Source: Pseudomonas oryzihabitans (lineage in GTDB: Bacteria; Pseudomonadota; Gammaproteobacteria; Pseudomonadales; Pseudomonadaceae). Taken from it: a stretch of 64,000 bases of DNA. Positions 36,178 through 45,677 of the stretch are shown piece after piece. The stretch lies in NCBI RefSeq assembly GCF_007665395.1, contig NZ_VDND01000002.1, positions 434,001 to 498,000 of the forward strand, in the 5' to 3' direction. Numbering within the stretch: the first letter of the stretch is position 1; each line of letters opens with the position of its first letter. The notes under the pieces were generated by a model. That model saw nothing but the letters and a program-made list of their open reading frames with translations, ran no database searches and was not told where the DNA came from. The position numbers and the translations under genes are program-made.

Positions 36178-37836
36178 ATGCAGGACCATGCCGACGTCTA
36201 TGCCCGCTTCGACTACGCCGCCTGTGTCGCGCAGCGGCTGAGCGGATCGCTCACGGCGCTCAACGCCTGCGTCGAATGCTGCGATCGCCATGCGCTGCCC
36301 GGACGGATCGCGTTGTTCTGGGAAGGCCGCGACGGCCAGCGGGAGTCCTGGACCTTCGCCGAGCTGCAGCAGCGCGCCGCCCAGTTCGCCGGTTTTCTCG
36401 CCAGCCAGGGCCTAGGCCCCGGGGACAGGGTCGCCGGCCTGTTGCCGCGCACACCGGAACTGCTGATCGCCATTCTCGGTACCTGGCGGCTCGGCGCCGT
36501 CTACCAGCCCCTGTTCACCGCCTTCGGGCCCAAGGCCATCGAGCATCGCCTGGCGGTCTCCCAGGCGCGGCTGGTGGTGACCGATGCCGGCAATCGCGGC
36601 AAATTGGCCGAGCTGCCTGGCTGCCCCGCGATCCTCACCGTGGGCCAGCGGCGCGGCCAGGGCATCGAGCGGGGCGATTTCAGCTTCTGGCACGAGCTGG
36701 AGCGCCAGCCGACCCTCTTCGATCCCGTGCCAAGGACCGCGGAAGATCCCTTCCTCTTGATGTGTACCTCGGGCACCACCGGGCCGGCCAAGCCGTTGGC
36801 GGTGCCGCTCAAGGCCATCGCCGCCTTCATGGGCTACATGACGGAGGCCATCGACCTGCGGCCCAGCGACGCCTTCTGGAACCTGGCCGATCCGGGCTGG
36901 GCCTATGGCCTCTACTATGCGGTCACCGGGCCCCTGGCGCTGGGGCATCCCACGCTGTTCTACGACGGTCCCTTTTCGGCGGAAAGCACCTGTCGCCTGG
37001 TACGGGAGCATGGCATCACCAACCTGGCCGGTTCGCCCACCGCCTACCGCCTGCTCATCGCCGGCGGCGAGGCGGTCAGCCAGAGCCTGCGCGGGCGGCT
37101 GCGGGTGGTGAGCAGTGCCGGCGAGCCGCTCAACCCCGAGGTCATCCGCTGGTTCGCCGAGCAACTGCAGGCGCCGATCCGCGATCACTATGGCCAGACC
37201 GAGCTGGGCATGGTGCTGTGCAACCACCATGGGCTGCGCCATCCGGTGCAGCCGGGCGCGGCCGGTGTTTCCAGTCCGGGCCACCGGGTGGTGGTGCTGG
37301 ACGAGGCGACGCGGCAGGAGTTGCCGGTGGGGGTGCCCGGCATCCTGGCGCTGGATCTTGCACGTTCGCCGCTGTGCTGGTTCGGTGGTTATCTCGGCAG
37401 TCCGACCAAGGCCTTCGTCGACCACTACTACCTGACCGGCGATACCTGTGAGCTGAACGCCGACGGCAGCATCAGCTTCGTCGGTCGCGCCGACGACGTC
37501 ATCACCACCTCCGGCTATCGCGTCGGGCCCTTCGAACTGGAAAGCGCGCTGATCGAGCACCCGGCGGTGATCGAGGCGGCGGTGATCGGCAAGCCGGACC
37601 CGGAGCGCACCGAGATCATCAAGGCCTTCGTGGTCTTGCATCCGCGTTACGCGCCGAGTCCGGCACTGGCCGAGGAATTGCGCCTGCACGTGCGTCAGCG
37701 CCAGGCCGCCCACGCCTATCCGCGGGAGATCGAATTCGTCACCGAGCTACCCAAGACGCCCAGCGGCAAGCTGCAGCGTTTCATCCTGCGCAACCAGGAA
37801 ATCGCCGACGCCCAGGCGGCTCGGCAGAGCGCCTAG
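36178..37836 (+). CDS. Acyl-CoA synthetase (AMP-forming, ACS-like)
   Basis: A 552-residue adenylate-forming enzyme. The phosphate-binding motif CTSGTTGPAKP is at about 196-206, followed by SSAGEPLNPEVIRW, DHYGQTELGMVL, YLTGDTCELNADGSISFVGRADDVI and the catalytic lysine Lys531 in PKTPSGKLQR. It looks closer to acetyl-/propionyl- or short branched-acyl synthetases than to long-chain ones. AAGGG lies upstream of the ATG. It forms an operon with an acyl-CoA dehydrogenase (27-base gap) and a TetR gene, and could activate carboxylic acids released by the nearby nitrile pathway; this link is inference. Confidence 0.85.
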   Translation: MQDHADVYARFDYAACVAQRLSGSLTALNACVECCDRHALPGRIALFWEGRDGQRESWTFAELQQRAAQFAGFLASQGLGPGDRVAGLLPRTPELLIAILGTWRLGAVYQPLFTAFGPKAIEHRLAVSQARLVVTDAGNRGKLAELPGCPAILTVGQRRGQGIERGDFSFWHELERQPTLFDPVPRTAEDPFLLMCTSGTTGPAKPLAVPLKAIAAFMGYMTEAIDLRPSDAFWNLADPGWAYGLYYAVTGPLALGHPTLFYDGPFSAESTCRLVREHGITNLAGSPTAYRLLIAGGEAVSQSLRGRLRVVSSAGEPLNPEVIRWFAEQLQAPIRDHYGQTELGMVLCNHHGLRHPVQPGAAGVSSPGHRVVVLDEATRQELPVGVPGILALDLARSPLCWFGGYLGSPTKAFVDHYYLTGDTCELNADGSISFVGRADDVITTSGYRVGPFELESALIEHPAVIEAAVIGKPDPERTEIIKAFVVLHPRYAPSPALAEELRLHVRQRQAAHAYPREIEFVTELPKTPSGKLQRFILRNQEIADAQAARQSA

Positions 37837-37863
37837 TCACCCATCCCAGCGAGGAAAGCGTCC

Positions 37864-38997
37864 GTGCTGATCACCGAAGAACAACAAGGCATCGTCGATA
37901 TGGCCCATCGCTTCGCCCAGGAGCGCTTGCAACCCCACGCCGCCGACTGGGACCGCAGCGGCGCCTTCCCCCGTGACGCCTTGCGGGAGATGGGCGAGCT
38001 GGGCTTCATGGGGATGCTGGTATCCGATACCTGGGGCGGCTGCGACACCGGCTACGTGGCCTATTCCCTGGCCCTGGAAGAGATCGCCGCGGGTGATGGC
38101 GCCTGCTCCACCATCATGAGCGTGCACAACTCGGTGGGTTGCGTGCCCATCGACCGCTTCGGCAGCGACGAGCAGAAGGAGCGCTTCCTCACACCCCTGG
38201 CCAGTGGCGAGATGATCGGCGCCTTCGCCCTCACCGAGCCCCAGGCGGGCTCCGATGCCAGCGACCTGCGCACCCGGGCGCGCCGCGACGGCGACCACTA
38301 TGTCATCGACGGCGCCAAGCAATTCATCACCTCCGGCAGCCAGGCCGGGGTGGTGCTGGTGTTCGCGGTCACCGATCCGGCGGCGGGCAAGAAGGGCATC
38401 TCCGCCTTCCTGGTGCCCACCGACACCCCCGGCTACCAGGTGGTGCGCGTCGAGCACAAGCTGGGGCTGCACGCCTCCGACACCTGCCAGATCCAGCTCG
38501 AGGGGGTGCGGGTACCCGCGGCCTATCGCCTGGGCGCCGAGGGCGAGGGCTATCGCATCGCCCTGGCCAATCTGGAGGGTGGGCGTATCGGCATCGCCGC
38601 CCAGGCGGTCGGCATGGCCCGCGCGGCCTTCGACTATGCCAAGGGCTACGCCCGCGAGCGGCAGACCTTCGGCAAGCCCATCGTCGAGCACCAGGCGGTG
38701 GCCTTCCGCCTGGCCGACATGGCCACCGAGATCGCCGTGGCCCGGCAGATGGTGCTGCACGCGGCGGCCCTGCGCGACGCCGGACGACCCGCGCTGGTGG
38801 AGGCGTCCATGGCCAAGCTGTTCGCCTCGGAAATGGCCGAGCGGGTCTGCTCCGCGGCCTTGCAGACCCTAGGTGGCTACGGCTACTTGAACGACTATCC
38901 GCTGGAGCGGATCTATCGCGACGCCCGTATCTGCCAGATCTACGAAGGCACCAGCGACATCCAGCGCCTGGTCATCGCCCGGCATCTGGGTGACTAG
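37864..38997 (+). CDS. Acyl-CoA dehydrogenase
   Basis: A 377-residue FAD-dependent dehydrogenase of the short/branched-chain type. Seen: [19 protein letters not shown] (FAD/substrate), [44 protein letters not shown], and catalytic Glu361 in [12 protein letters not shown], the position used by short-chain and isobutyryl-type enzymes. The GTG start is preceded by GAGGAAA. It is co-transcribed with the acyl-CoA synthetase and the TetR gene, indicating the first oxidation step for the acyl-CoA formed. Confidence 0.9.
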   Translation: MLITEEQQGIVDMAHRFAQERLQPHAADWDRSGAFPRDALREMGELGFMGMLVSDTWGGCDTGYVAYSLALEEIAAGDGACSTIMSVHNSVGCVPIDRFGSDEQKERFLTPLASGEMIGAFALTEPQAGSDASDLRTRARRDGDHYVIDGAKQFITSGSQAGVVLVFAVTDPAAGKKGISAFLVPTDTPGYQVVRVEHKLGLHASDTCQIQLEGVRVPAAYRLGAEGEGYRIALANLEGGRIGIAAQAVGMARAAFDYAKGYARERQTFGKPIVEHQAVAFRLADMATEIAVARQMVLHAAALRDAGRPALVEASMAKLFASEMAERVCSAALQTLGGYGYLNDYPLERIYRDARICQIYEGTSDIQRLVIARHLGD

Positions 38998-39000
38998 GCG

Positions 39001-39552
39001 ATGGCGGCCGTCCCGTCGCCCCAGATCGTTGACGGCAGCGGCGAGCGCCTGCGTCAGGCCGCTCTGGAGTTGTTCAGCCGGGACGGCTATCACGGGGTGA
39101 GCCTGCGCCGGTTGGCCAGCGTCGTGGGGCTGTTACCCGGCTCGCTCTACCACCATTTCGCGGGCAAGCAGGGGCTGCTGTACGAGTTGATCGAGGACTA
39201 CGAGCTGGAGGTGCTGCAGCTGTTCAAGGCCGCGGCGGGCAAGGGTCGATCCCGGCGGGCGCCCCGAGCGCTGCTCGCAGACTATCGCCTGCTGGTCCAG
39301 GCGGAGTGGGCGTCCGCCCAGGTGGCGCATCACGAGTGTCGCCATTTGAGCGCCCCGCAGCAGACCTGCATCCAGGGGATCAGGCGCCAACAGATCCAGG
39401 CCCTGAGCGCCGTGCTCCGTTGCGAGGGGCTTGAATGGAGCGTTGCGCCGGAAGGCGTGGCGCGCCTGTTGCTGGCCATGCCCCCGGCGCAGGCCGCCGA
39501 CGCCGTGGCGAGCGGTATTGCCGAGCTGCTCGTGGGACTGGGGCGCCCCTAG
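39001..39552 (+). CDS. TetR-family transcriptional regulator
   Basis: A 183-residue regulator with an N-terminal helix-turn-helix (ALELFSRDGYHGVSLRRLAS; LLPGSLYHHFAGKQGLLYELI) and a helical ligand domain. It starts three bases after the acyl-CoA dehydrogenase stop, so it is part of the same operon and probably represses it, with an acyl-CoA or acid as inducer (inference from PsrA-like precedents). It converges with the chemoreceptor gene at a 15-base gap. Confidence 0.85.
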   Translation: MAAVPSPQIVDGSGERLRQAALELFSRDGYHGVSLRRLASVVGLLPGSLYHHFAGKQGLLYELIEDYELEVLQLFKAAAGKGRSRRAPRALLADYRLLVQAEWASAQVAHHECRHLSAPQQTCIQGIRRQQIQALSAVLRCEGLEWSVAPEGVARLLLAMPPAQAADAVASGIAELLVGLGRP

Positions 39553-39567
39553 GCGATCCCGCCAGCG

Positions 39568-40875
39568 TCAGACGGTACCCTTGCCCGCCGCCTCGGCCCG
39601 CGTCTGCCCCGCGAGCATCTCGACGGCGACACTGGTGGCTTCGCTGGCGCGGATCGCCAGTTTGCGCACCTCGTCGGCGACCACCGCGAAACCGCGCCCG
39701 GCGCTACCGGCCCGGGCCGCTTCGATGGCTGCGTTGAGGGCGAGCAGGTTGGTCTGCTGGGTGATGCCCTGGATGGTACTGACGATGAGGGTCAGGCGTT
39801 GCAGTGTGGCCCGGGCCGCCTCGCTCTGCTGCTCGTACTCCTGGCGCAACCAGCGTTCCTCTTCCTGGCTCTGGATATCGCTGATGGCGCCGACCGTGCG
39901 CAGCGCGGTGCCGTCCGTACTGCGTTGGCTTTCGCCGCGTCCGCGGAACCAGCGATAGTCGCCGCTGCGCAACCGGAGTCGATAGGCGACGTCGAAAGGG
40001 GTCTTGCCACTGCGGTCGCCGACATGCTCGACGAAGGCCTGCACGGCGCGGTCGCGGTCTTCCGGATGCAGATGGGAGAGCCAGCTGTGCAGGACGTCGG
40101 GAAATTCCTCTACCGACTGGTACCCGAGCAGGCGCCGCATCTGCGGGGAGAACCAAATGACATTGGCGGGATTGGCCGGGTCGCCGTCCTTGATGTCGAT
40201 ATCCCAGAGGGCATCCTGGATGCAGTCGCGGGCGATGTCGAAGCGGGTCTTGAGCAGGGCATGGGCCTGGTCGCGGCTACGCTGCTCGTGAACGCCCTGC
40301 AGCGTGCCCAGCAGCAGCGGTGCCTCGTCCGGGGCGCCAGCCAGGCGTCGACCGTGCAGGGTGAAGCCTCGGTATGTACCGGCACCCTCCGCCAGGCGCA
40401 GTTCAAGGCTGAATTCGTTCGGTCCCTGGGGGGTGAGCAGGGCGTTGCGGACCTCGGCGCGCTCGTCCGGATGGATCAGCTCCAGCCAGGCCTGTAACCG
40501 CGTCGGCAAGACGCCGAGCCCGGGAATGTCCGCCGACCAGCACAGGGTTGGCTCATCCCGCGTCCGACCCGTAAGCGGCGGCCTGAACTCCCAGCAGGCG
40601 CCCTGGGCAGGGGCCACCCCTTGCCAGCGTTGCTCGGCCAAGGACAGTTGCCGTTGCAGGTCCTGGAGGTGGGCGTCTAGTTGCTCGGTTTGCCGCTGTA
40701 GGTCGTTGACGTCCTGGGCCAGTCCAGCCCGCTCGGCAAGCTGCCGGTCGAGCGCGCTTTCCAGGCGTTGCAGCCGGATGTTTGCCGTCACCAGCGGCGC
40801 TGGCTGCGTACCCGTTTCCAGGGCGTCGATGAGCAGGTCGAGCTGGCGATTGAAGACACGGCGGAAGAGGTCCAT
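39568..40875 (-). CDS. PAS-domain chemoreceptor with shortened signalling domain
   Basis: A 435-residue cytoplasmic protein: N-terminal coiled coil ([20 protein letters not shown]), one or two PAS folds (about 130-350, e.g. [20 protein letters not shown] and [18 protein letters not shown]) and a C-terminal methyl-accepting signalling tip ([39 protein letters not shown]). The protein stops about 25 residues after the hairpin tip, so the second half of the normal coiled coil is missing, and there is no transmembrane segment. Such short PAS-MCPs exist in Pseudomonas. AAGGAG is 6 bases upstream of the start. A redox or energy-taxis role is a guess. Confidence 0.85.
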   Translation of the reverse strand: MDLFRRVFNRQLDLLIDALETGTQPAPLVTANIRLQRLESALDRQLAERAGLAQDVNDLQRQTEQLDAHLQDLQRQLSLAEQRWQGVAPAQGACWEFRPPLTGRTRDEPTLCWSADIPGLGVLPTRLQAWLELIHPDERAEVRNALLTPQGPNEFSLELRLAEGAGTYRGFTLHGRRLAGAPDEAPLLLGTLQGVHEQRSRDQAHALLKTRFDIARDCIQDALWDIDIKDGDPANPANVIWFSPQMRRLLGYQSVEEFPDVLHSWLSHLHPEDRDRAVQAFVEHVGDRSGKTPFDVAYRLRLRSGDYRWFRGRGESQRSTDGTALRTVGAISDIQSQEEERWLRQEYEQQSEAARATLQRLTLIVSTIQGITQQTNLLALNAAIEAARAGSAGRGFAVVADEVRKLAIRASEATSVAVEMLAGQTRAEAAGKGTV

Positions 40876-40936
40876 TGGCAACTCCTTTGCCACCCGCCGC
40901 AGCGCCAAGCCTGGCGCCGGGCAGGCAGTCCTCGGT

Positions 40937-41614
40937 TCAAGCGGTGTGATAGAGGCGGCGTTCGAGCCAGGCATGGCCCTGCAGGCGGGTGGCGCGTTTG
41001 GCCAGGGCCAGCACCCCCAGGTCGACCAGGGGTTCGAGCAGGATCACGCTCAGGTAGGCGCCGCCGAAGCTGGTGATGGCGACCAGGTTGCTGCTGGTGA
41101 AGCCTTGGCCATAGAGCGCCCAGAAGGCCACCCAGGCGACGATGCCGGCCTGGAAGGCGGTGGACAGCGCCAGCGCCTGGCGGTACGTGAGGGCCACGTA
41201 GGGCGTACCGGGGGCGATCAGGCGCCTGGCCAGCGCCGCCGTGGCGAACAGGGGCACCAGCAGGGTGGTGACGTTCATGCCGTACTGCGGCAGATCGAAG
41301 GGGGCGAAGAACAGCCCCTGCAACAACAGGCCCAAGGCCAGCCCCAGTGCCGCGGGCGCGGCGCCGAACAGCAGGAACAGCGTCGAGCCGAGGATGAGAT
41401 GGACCTCGGAGACGCCGACCGGGTAATGCGGCAGTACCTCGAAGAAGGCGAACACCAGGGCGGTGGTCGCCAGGCTGCGCGCCAGCAGCGAGCCCAAGCC
41501 ACGCTCGCGCAGCGTCGCTCCCAGCGATTTCAGGCCGTAGGCGCCGGCCCCGGCGGCGGTCAGGTAGCTCAGGCCGATCTTGCCGGCATCCACGAGTCCA
41601 GGTTCGATATGCAT
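40937..41614 (-). CDS. CbiM-type cobalt permease of an ECF-like transporter
   Basis: A 225-residue membrane protein with about six to seven helices ([24 protein letters not shown] segments). It begins [13 protein letters not shown]; in CbiM/NikM proteins the N-terminal Met1-His2 directly binds the metal, and this is preserved. It is the last gene of the nitrile hydratase operon, and that enzyme is the cobalt type, so cobalt supply for its maturation is the likely role. No CbiN/Q/O partners are adjacent; some CbiM proteins work with few partners or use those encoded elsewhere. GGAG lies 6 bases upstream. Confidence 0.8.
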   Translation of the reverse strand: MHIEPGLVDAGKIGLSYLTAAGAGAYGLKSLGATLRERGLGSLLARSLATTALVFAFFEVLPHYPVGVSEVHLILGSTLFLLFGAAPAALGLALGLLLQGLFFAPFDLPQYGMNVTTLLVPLFATAALARRLIAPGTPYVALTYRQALALSTAFQAGIVAWVAFWALYGQGFTSSNLVAITSFGGAYLSVILLEPLVDLGVLALAKRATRLQGHAWLERRLYHTA

Positions 41615-41661
41615 GACGATCTCCAGGCCGCCTCGAGGCGGCGATAGGGTGGGAGTGAGCG

Positions 41662-42081
41662 CTAGTGCGCCTGGCTGATGGCCACGGGCGTGTGGCGAGG
41701 CGGGTGGTGGTGCCCGGCGGTCGGCGGACAGCTGGCGTGGCTCAGGGCCACCGCCTGGCCATGGGGCGTATTGAGATAGGCCTGGCGCCAGGCTTCGGTA
41801 CGCTCGGCGATGGCCGCCGCCGTGGTCAGGCCGAGGCTTGCCACCAGGCGCTCGGTCGCCAGCAACCACTGCCGGTAGTAGGCGTCATTGACGCTTTCCT
41901 CCGCGGTAGCCGGCGCCTCCTGGATCACCGCGCTGAAGATCGCCACCCAGTCCTGCCAGGCAAACAGCCCGCTACGATGCAAGTGGACCACCAGGGAAAA
42001 GGCCTGGGCCTGCCAGGGGCTGTCGAAGGCCGGACCCTCTGCGCTGGGCGACAGGGGTTGTTCGGATACGTGAGTCGTCAT
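41662..42081 (-). CDS. Nitrile hydratase accessory (activator) protein
   Basis: A 139-residue protein of the nitrile hydratase accessory family (P14K/NhlE-like), itself related to the N-terminal part of the beta subunit: DSPWQAQAFSLVVHLHRSGLF, ESVNDAYYRQWLLATERLVASLG and ERTEAWRQAYLNTPHG. In cobalt-type enzymes such proteins escort the alpha subunit and load the metal. The C-terminus is His-rich (HASCPPTAGHHHPPRH), compatible with metal handling. Its ATG overlaps the beta-subunit stop by four bases. Confidence 0.88.
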   Translation of the reverse strand: MTTHVSEQPLSPSAEGPAFDSPWQAQAFSLVVHLHRSGLFAWQDWVAIFSAVIQEAPATAEESVNDAYYRQWLLATERLVASLGLTTAAAIAERTEAWRQAYLNTPHGQAVALSHASCPPTAGHHHPPRHTPVAISQAH

Positions 42082-42731
42082 ACTGCCTCCAGATAGCTGT
42101 CCCACAGATCGATGCAGATGGAATCCGGGCTGTCGCTGCCCCAGAGCTCCCGGGCGCTGAAGCGCACCGCGTAGACCTGCTGCGGCTGTTCACCCAGCCC
42201 GTGGGCGACGGTGTCCGGCGTGATGAACAGCCCCTGCACCCGCTCGATGGTGCCCAGCTTGCCGCGGGCATAGCGCGGCAGACGGGTGTGGCCGACGGGG
42301 TTGAGGTTACGGGTGCGCACCTGATCGCCAAGCTGGAAGCGTCCCCGCTCGCCATGGGAGGTGCGAGCCGAGGCCCCGCCCAGAACCACCGGCTGGACCA
42401 GCTCGGGCGTCAGGACCGTGACCGGCTGAGTCGGCGCTGTCGGCTTGGCCTGGCCGTGCAATTCCTCGGCGCTGATCACGCCCTTTTCCACCAGCAGCGT
42501 CTCGAAGGCGTGCAGCCAGTGTTCGTAGTAGCTCGATTCCAGGTATTCGCTGGGCGCCATGCGTTCGATGGCGTGGCGGAATTCGTCGACATTGAAATAG
42601 CCGCCGACGAACAGCGAAGGGAAGAGGGCGAACACCCGTCGCTCCCATTCGGCGTGGAACACCGGCTCGTGGGCGGGCGGGGCGACGGGGCCGAGGCCGT
42701 GCATGCCGCCGAGATCGTGGATACCGTTCAT
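42078..42731 (-). CDS. nthB: Nitrile hydratase beta subunit
   Basis: A 217-residue beta subunit beginning with the diagnostic MNGIHDLGGMHGLGP. Conserved parts include RVFALFPSLFVGGYFNVDEF then Arg52 (FRHAIERM), which contacts the oxidised cysteines of the alpha subunit, SYYEHWLHAFETLLVEKG, and the C-terminal SH3-like barrel (RTRNLNPVGHTRLPRYARGK; YAVRFSARELWG). The ATG at 42731 has GAGGAG 8 bases upstream; an earlier TTG is unlikely. With the alpha subunit it hydrates nitriles to amides. Confidence 0.95.
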   Translation of the reverse strand: MNGIHDLGGMHGLGPVAPPAHEPVFHAEWERRVFALFPSLFVGGYFNVDEFRHAIERMAPSEYLESSYYEHWLHAFETLLVEKGVISAEELHGQAKPTAPTQPVTVLTPELVQPVVLGGASARTSHGERGRFQLGDQVRTRNLNPVGHTRLPRYARGKLGTIERVQGLFITPDTVAHGLGEQPQQVYAVRFSARELWGSDSPDSICIDLWDSYLEAV

Positions 42732-42747
42732 GGGCAAAACTCCTCTG

Positions 42748-43383
42748 CTAGGCGGCCGCGGGCGGCAGCGCCAGTCCGGTGCCGATCATGGAATCGCGGG
42801 TGACCAGGGTGGCCAGTTGTTCCTCGCTCCAGCCAGCGGTGCCGTCCGGGCGCTGCGGCAGCACCAGGTAGCGCAGTTCGGCGCTGCTGTCCCAGACGCG
42901 GATCTCGCGGTCCGCGGCGATGCTCAGCCCGAACTCGGCCAGCACCCCGCGCGGGTCCATGACGATGCGCGAGCGATAGGGCGCGGACTTGTACCAGGCG
43001 GGCGGCAACCCCAGGGTCGGCCAGGGATAGCAGGAGCAGAGGGTGCAGACGGTGACGTTGTGCACCGCCGGGGTGTTTTCCACCACCACCATGTCCTCGC
43101 CCTGGACGCCGGAAAAGCCCAGCTCGGCGATGGCGGCAGTGGCGTCTTCCAGCAGGCGGCGGCGGTACTCCGGGTCGGCCCAGGCCTTGGCCACCACCTG
43201 GGCGCCATTGCGCGGACCGATCTGGTGCTCGTAGGTATCGATCAGGGCGTCCATGGCGACCGGATCGATCAGGCCCTTCTCCAGGAGTAGCGATTCCAGC
43301 GCCTTGACGCGCAGGGCGACGTCTTCCGGCGGTTCGGTGTGGTCGTGGTCATGGTGGTGGTCATGATGAGGGTCATGGCTCAT
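42748..43383 (-). CDS. nthA: Nitrile hydratase alpha subunit, cobalt type
   Basis: A 211-residue catalytic subunit. The metal claw [10 protein letters not shown] (Cys113, Cys116, Cys118) has threonine at the variable position, which marks low-spin cobalt rather than iron enzymes (VCSLCSC). The middle cysteine and the last are normally oxidised to sulfinic and sulfenic acid. The N-terminus carries an unusual His/Asp run ([14 protein letters not shown]). GAGGAGG lies 7 bases upstream. It is encoded between amidase and beta subunit, the usual arrangement for an aldoxime-nitrile operon. Confidence 0.95.
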   Translation of the reverse strand: MSHDPHHDHHHDHDHTEPPEDVALRVKALESLLLEKGLIDPVAMDALIDTYEHQIGPRNGAQVVAKAWADPEYRRRLLEDATAAIAELGFSGVQGEDMVVVENTPAVHNVTVCTLCSCYPWPTLGLPPAWYKSAPYRSRIVMDPRGVLAEFGLSIAADREIRVWDSSAELRYLVLPQRPDGTAGWSEEQLATLVTRDSMIGTGLALPPAAA

Positions 43384-43414
43384 GCGGTTTCCTCCTCGGT
43401 GGAACGGGTTCTTC

Positions 43415-44929
43415 TCACAGGGTTTGCCAATCCACACTGGCCTCGAAGGCCGCGGCGGCCTGGTAGAGGGTGCTTTCGGCGTAATGCCGACCCACCAGCA
43501 TCGCCCCCACCGGCAGGCCGTCCACGGTGCCGCAGGGCAGCGACAGGGCCGGATGCCCGGTGATGTCCAGGGGGGCGGTGTTGCCGATCATCTCGAAGGC
43601 GCGGGTGATGTATTCGGCCAGCGGGGCATCGCGGGCCGGTAGCGGCTGGGCGACGATGGGCAGGGTGGGCAGCAGCAGCAGGTCGTAGCGCTCCAGCGCC
43701 CGGTCATAGCCGGCCCGGGCGCGGCGGGCGATGTTCTGCGCCTTGGCATAGAAGCGCCCGCGATAGCGCTCGAGACCGTACTGGCCGACGAACAGGCACA
43801 GCTTGAGGGTCGGCGACAGGTCGTCGGCCCGCTCGCGCCAGGCGCTATGGGCATCCAGCAGGCCGACGTCGTAGAGGCCCTTCCAGTTAAAGCCCATGCC
43901 GTTACCATGCATCATCTGGGCGGTGAGGCCCTCGCAGCCGATGGGTTGCCAGAGCGCGCCGGCCAGCAGGTGCTCGGGTACCGAGACCTCCTCGACCCGG
44001 GCGCCGAGCGCCTCCAGCCGCGCGGCGGCCTCCCGTACCCGGTCCGCCACCCGGGGATCCTGGTTGGCCAGCGCGAAGCCTTCGCCGAGCAGCCCGATGC
44101 GCAAGCCCGCCACCCCGCGCTCCAGAGCCTGGGTATAGGCGGCCACCGGCGGAGCGTACTGCCGCGGGTCGAGGCCATCGGCCCCGGCGATCACCTCCAG
44201 CATCAGGGCGTTGTCGGCCACGGTGGCGGTGATGGGGCCGAGGTGGTCCACGGTCGCCTCGATGGGCATGGCCCCGGTGTAGGGCACCAGGCCGTGAGTG
44301 GGTTTCATGCCATAGGTGCCGCAGAAAGCCGAGGGGATACGCACGGAGCCGCCCTGGTCGCCGCCGATGGCCATGTCCACCACGCCGGCGCCCACCAGGG
44401 CGGCGCTGCCGGACGAGGAACCACCGGCGCTGTAGCCGTGCCGGCGGGGGTTGTGTACCGGGGCGGGATCCGAGGTGTGGCTACCACCGGACAGGCAGAA
44501 ATGTTCGCAGGTGGCCTTGCCCAGGATGGTGGCACCGGCCTCCAGCAGGCGGGTCACCACGGTGGCGTCGTAGCTGGGCACGAAGCCTTCGAGGGTGGTG
44601 GAGCCGTTCATCATCGGCACCCCGGCCAGGGCGATATTGTCCTTGAGCGCCACGGTGCGCCCGGCCAGTTTGCCGCTGCTGGCACCCTGGACTTCGGCTC
44701 GGTAGTACCAGGCGTTGAGCGGATTCTCCGCCGCACTGGGCCTATGGCCGGCGCCGCGGGCGAAGCGTACCGGCGGGATGTCGTCGGGGAGGTCGTCGAT
44801 CAGGTCGTAGGCGTCGAAACTGGCCTGCATCAGCGCCAGGTAATCCTGCGCCTGGTCGGCGCTGAGCTGCATGTGCAGGCGGCCGGCGAGGGCCTGGAGT
44901 TGAGCGGGAGTGGGGCGGGTGATGGCCAT
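43415..44929 (-). CDS. Amidase (amidase-signature family)
   Basis: A 504-residue amidase closely resembling nitrile-cluster amidases of Rhodococcus and Pseudomonas. The Ser-Ser-Lys triad is complete at the classical positions: Lys96 (VALKDN), Ser171 (AGGSSSGSA) and Ser195 ([12 protein letters not shown]), with Asp191. It converts the amide formed by nitrile hydratase into carboxylic acid and ammonia. It lies 31 bases upstream of the alpha-subunit gene and 94 bases after the truncated hemoglobin gene, in the same direction, so the operon probably runs hemoglobin-amidase-nthA-nthB-accessory-cbiM. Confidence 0.93.
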   Translation of the reverse strand: MAITRPTPAQLQALAGRLHMQLSADQAQDYLALMQASFDAYDLIDDLPDDIPPVRFARGAGHRPSAAENPLNAWYYRAEVQGASSGKLAGRTVALKDNIALAGVPMMNGSTTLEGFVPSYDATVVTRLLEAGATILGKATCEHFCLSGGSHTSDPAPVHNPRRHGYSAGGSSSGSAALVGAGVVDMAIGGDQGGSVRIPSAFCGTYGMKPTHGLVPYTGAMPIEATVDHLGPITATVADNALMLEVIAGADGLDPRQYAPPVAAYTQALERGVAGLRIGLLGEGFALANQDPRVADRVREAAARLEALGARVEEVSVPEHLLAGALWQPIGCEGLTAQMMHGNGMGFNWKGLYDVGLLDAHSAWRERADDLSPTLKLCLFVGQYGLERYRGRFYAKAQNIARRARAGYDRALERYDLLLLPTLPIVAQPLPARDAPLAEYITRAFEMIGNTAPLDITGHPALSLPCGTVDGLPVGAMLVGRHYAESTLYQAAAAFEASVDWQTL

Positions 44930-45023
44930 GGCGGCTGTCCTGTGGTTGCGCCTTCAGCGTCCGGCGGCAGGCGATTGAAGAGGTTTCTTAGGCTCGGGCG
45001 AGCGGAGCGGTGAAGGTATGGCG

Positions 45024-45503
45024 CTAGCCTTTCTGGCCCGGCGCCGGCCAGGTGATGCCCACGCTCTGCATGCCCTTGGCTACGTCCATTTCCGGGTGGG
45101 CCAGGACCACGTCGCGGTACGACGGGCTGCCGATGACCGCCGGCTTGAACCTGGTCAGGAAGGCGTTGACCTCTTCGCGAATGTCGGCCGGCACCTTGGC
45201 CTCTTCGTAGCAGGCGTCGAGGCATTCGAAGACCGCTTGCCAGTGCACCTCGGTCAGGCCCATGCCGCGGTGGGCGGTCACCATGTCCCGACCGCGGTAC
45301 TTGGCCTGGCCACCCCAGTGCTCGGCCAGGAAGTCAACGAAGTTGATGTGTTCCTTCTGGAACGTCGATTCAGACATGTGACTCCAGATATGGCCGATGG
45401 CCGGATGCTCCATGCACTTGCGCAGGATCAGGCCGGCGAAGCCGTAGATGGCGTCATAGCCGCCGAGACGTTCATAGAGTGAAGGCTGTACTGCGCTGGT
45501 CAT
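45024..45503 (-). CDS. Truncated hemoglobin (group I-like)
   Basis: A 159-residue globin, ~40 residues longer than typical group I truncated hemoglobins because of a C-terminal tail (YRDVVLAHPEMDVAKGMQSV). The start SLYERLGGYDAI and the proximal histidine His78 in YRGRDMVTAHRGMGLTEVHW are typical. The helix-B Phe-Tyr pair of group I appears replaced (LILRK), so the distal pocket lacks the usual Tyr B10 in my hand alignment. It is the first gene of the amidase/nitrile hydratase operon, behind tandem 21-bp repeats. It may protect or reduce the heme of aldoxime dehydratase or sense gas; this is inference. Confidence 0.85.
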   Translation of the reverse strand: MTSAVQPSLYERLGGYDAIYGFAGLILRKCMEHPAIGHIWSHMSESTFQKEHINFVDFLAEHWGGQAKYRGRDMVTAHRGMGLTEVHWQAVFECLDACYEEAKVPADIREEVNAFLTRFKPAVIGSPSYRDVVLAHPEMDVAKGMQSVGITWPAPGQKG

Positions 45504-45595
45504 GGGCTCTCTCCTAAATCGATGCGGTGGGTCGTCTGCTGGTCGCCGCCCGGACTTCCGCGGCTGGCTTCACACTAGGGCAGGCCAAGGCGGGC

Positions 45596-45637
45596 GGGCT
45601 TGGCTGGGAAGGACAGGCAGTTGTCCGAGAAGGACTG
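45596..45637 (-). promoter_or_regulatory. Two tandem 21-bp direct repeats upstream of the hemoglobin-amidase-nitrile hydratase operon
   Basis: Units 45596-45616 and 45617-45637 match each other at 14 of 21 positions; both contain TTG and AAGGAC at the same spacing (consensus GGCTTG-N9-GGACAG, plus strand). Unit 45596-45616 is 20/21 identical to 47909-47929 upstream of the aldoxime dehydratase operon. The site is 93-134 bases from the hemoglobin start codon. Tandem direct repeats one 21-bp step apart are how AraC/XylS activators bind. Confidence 0.65.
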
Positions 45638-45677
45638 CAGGTGCCCCCGAGGCCCCGTTTGCCTTGCCCTGCGCTCA

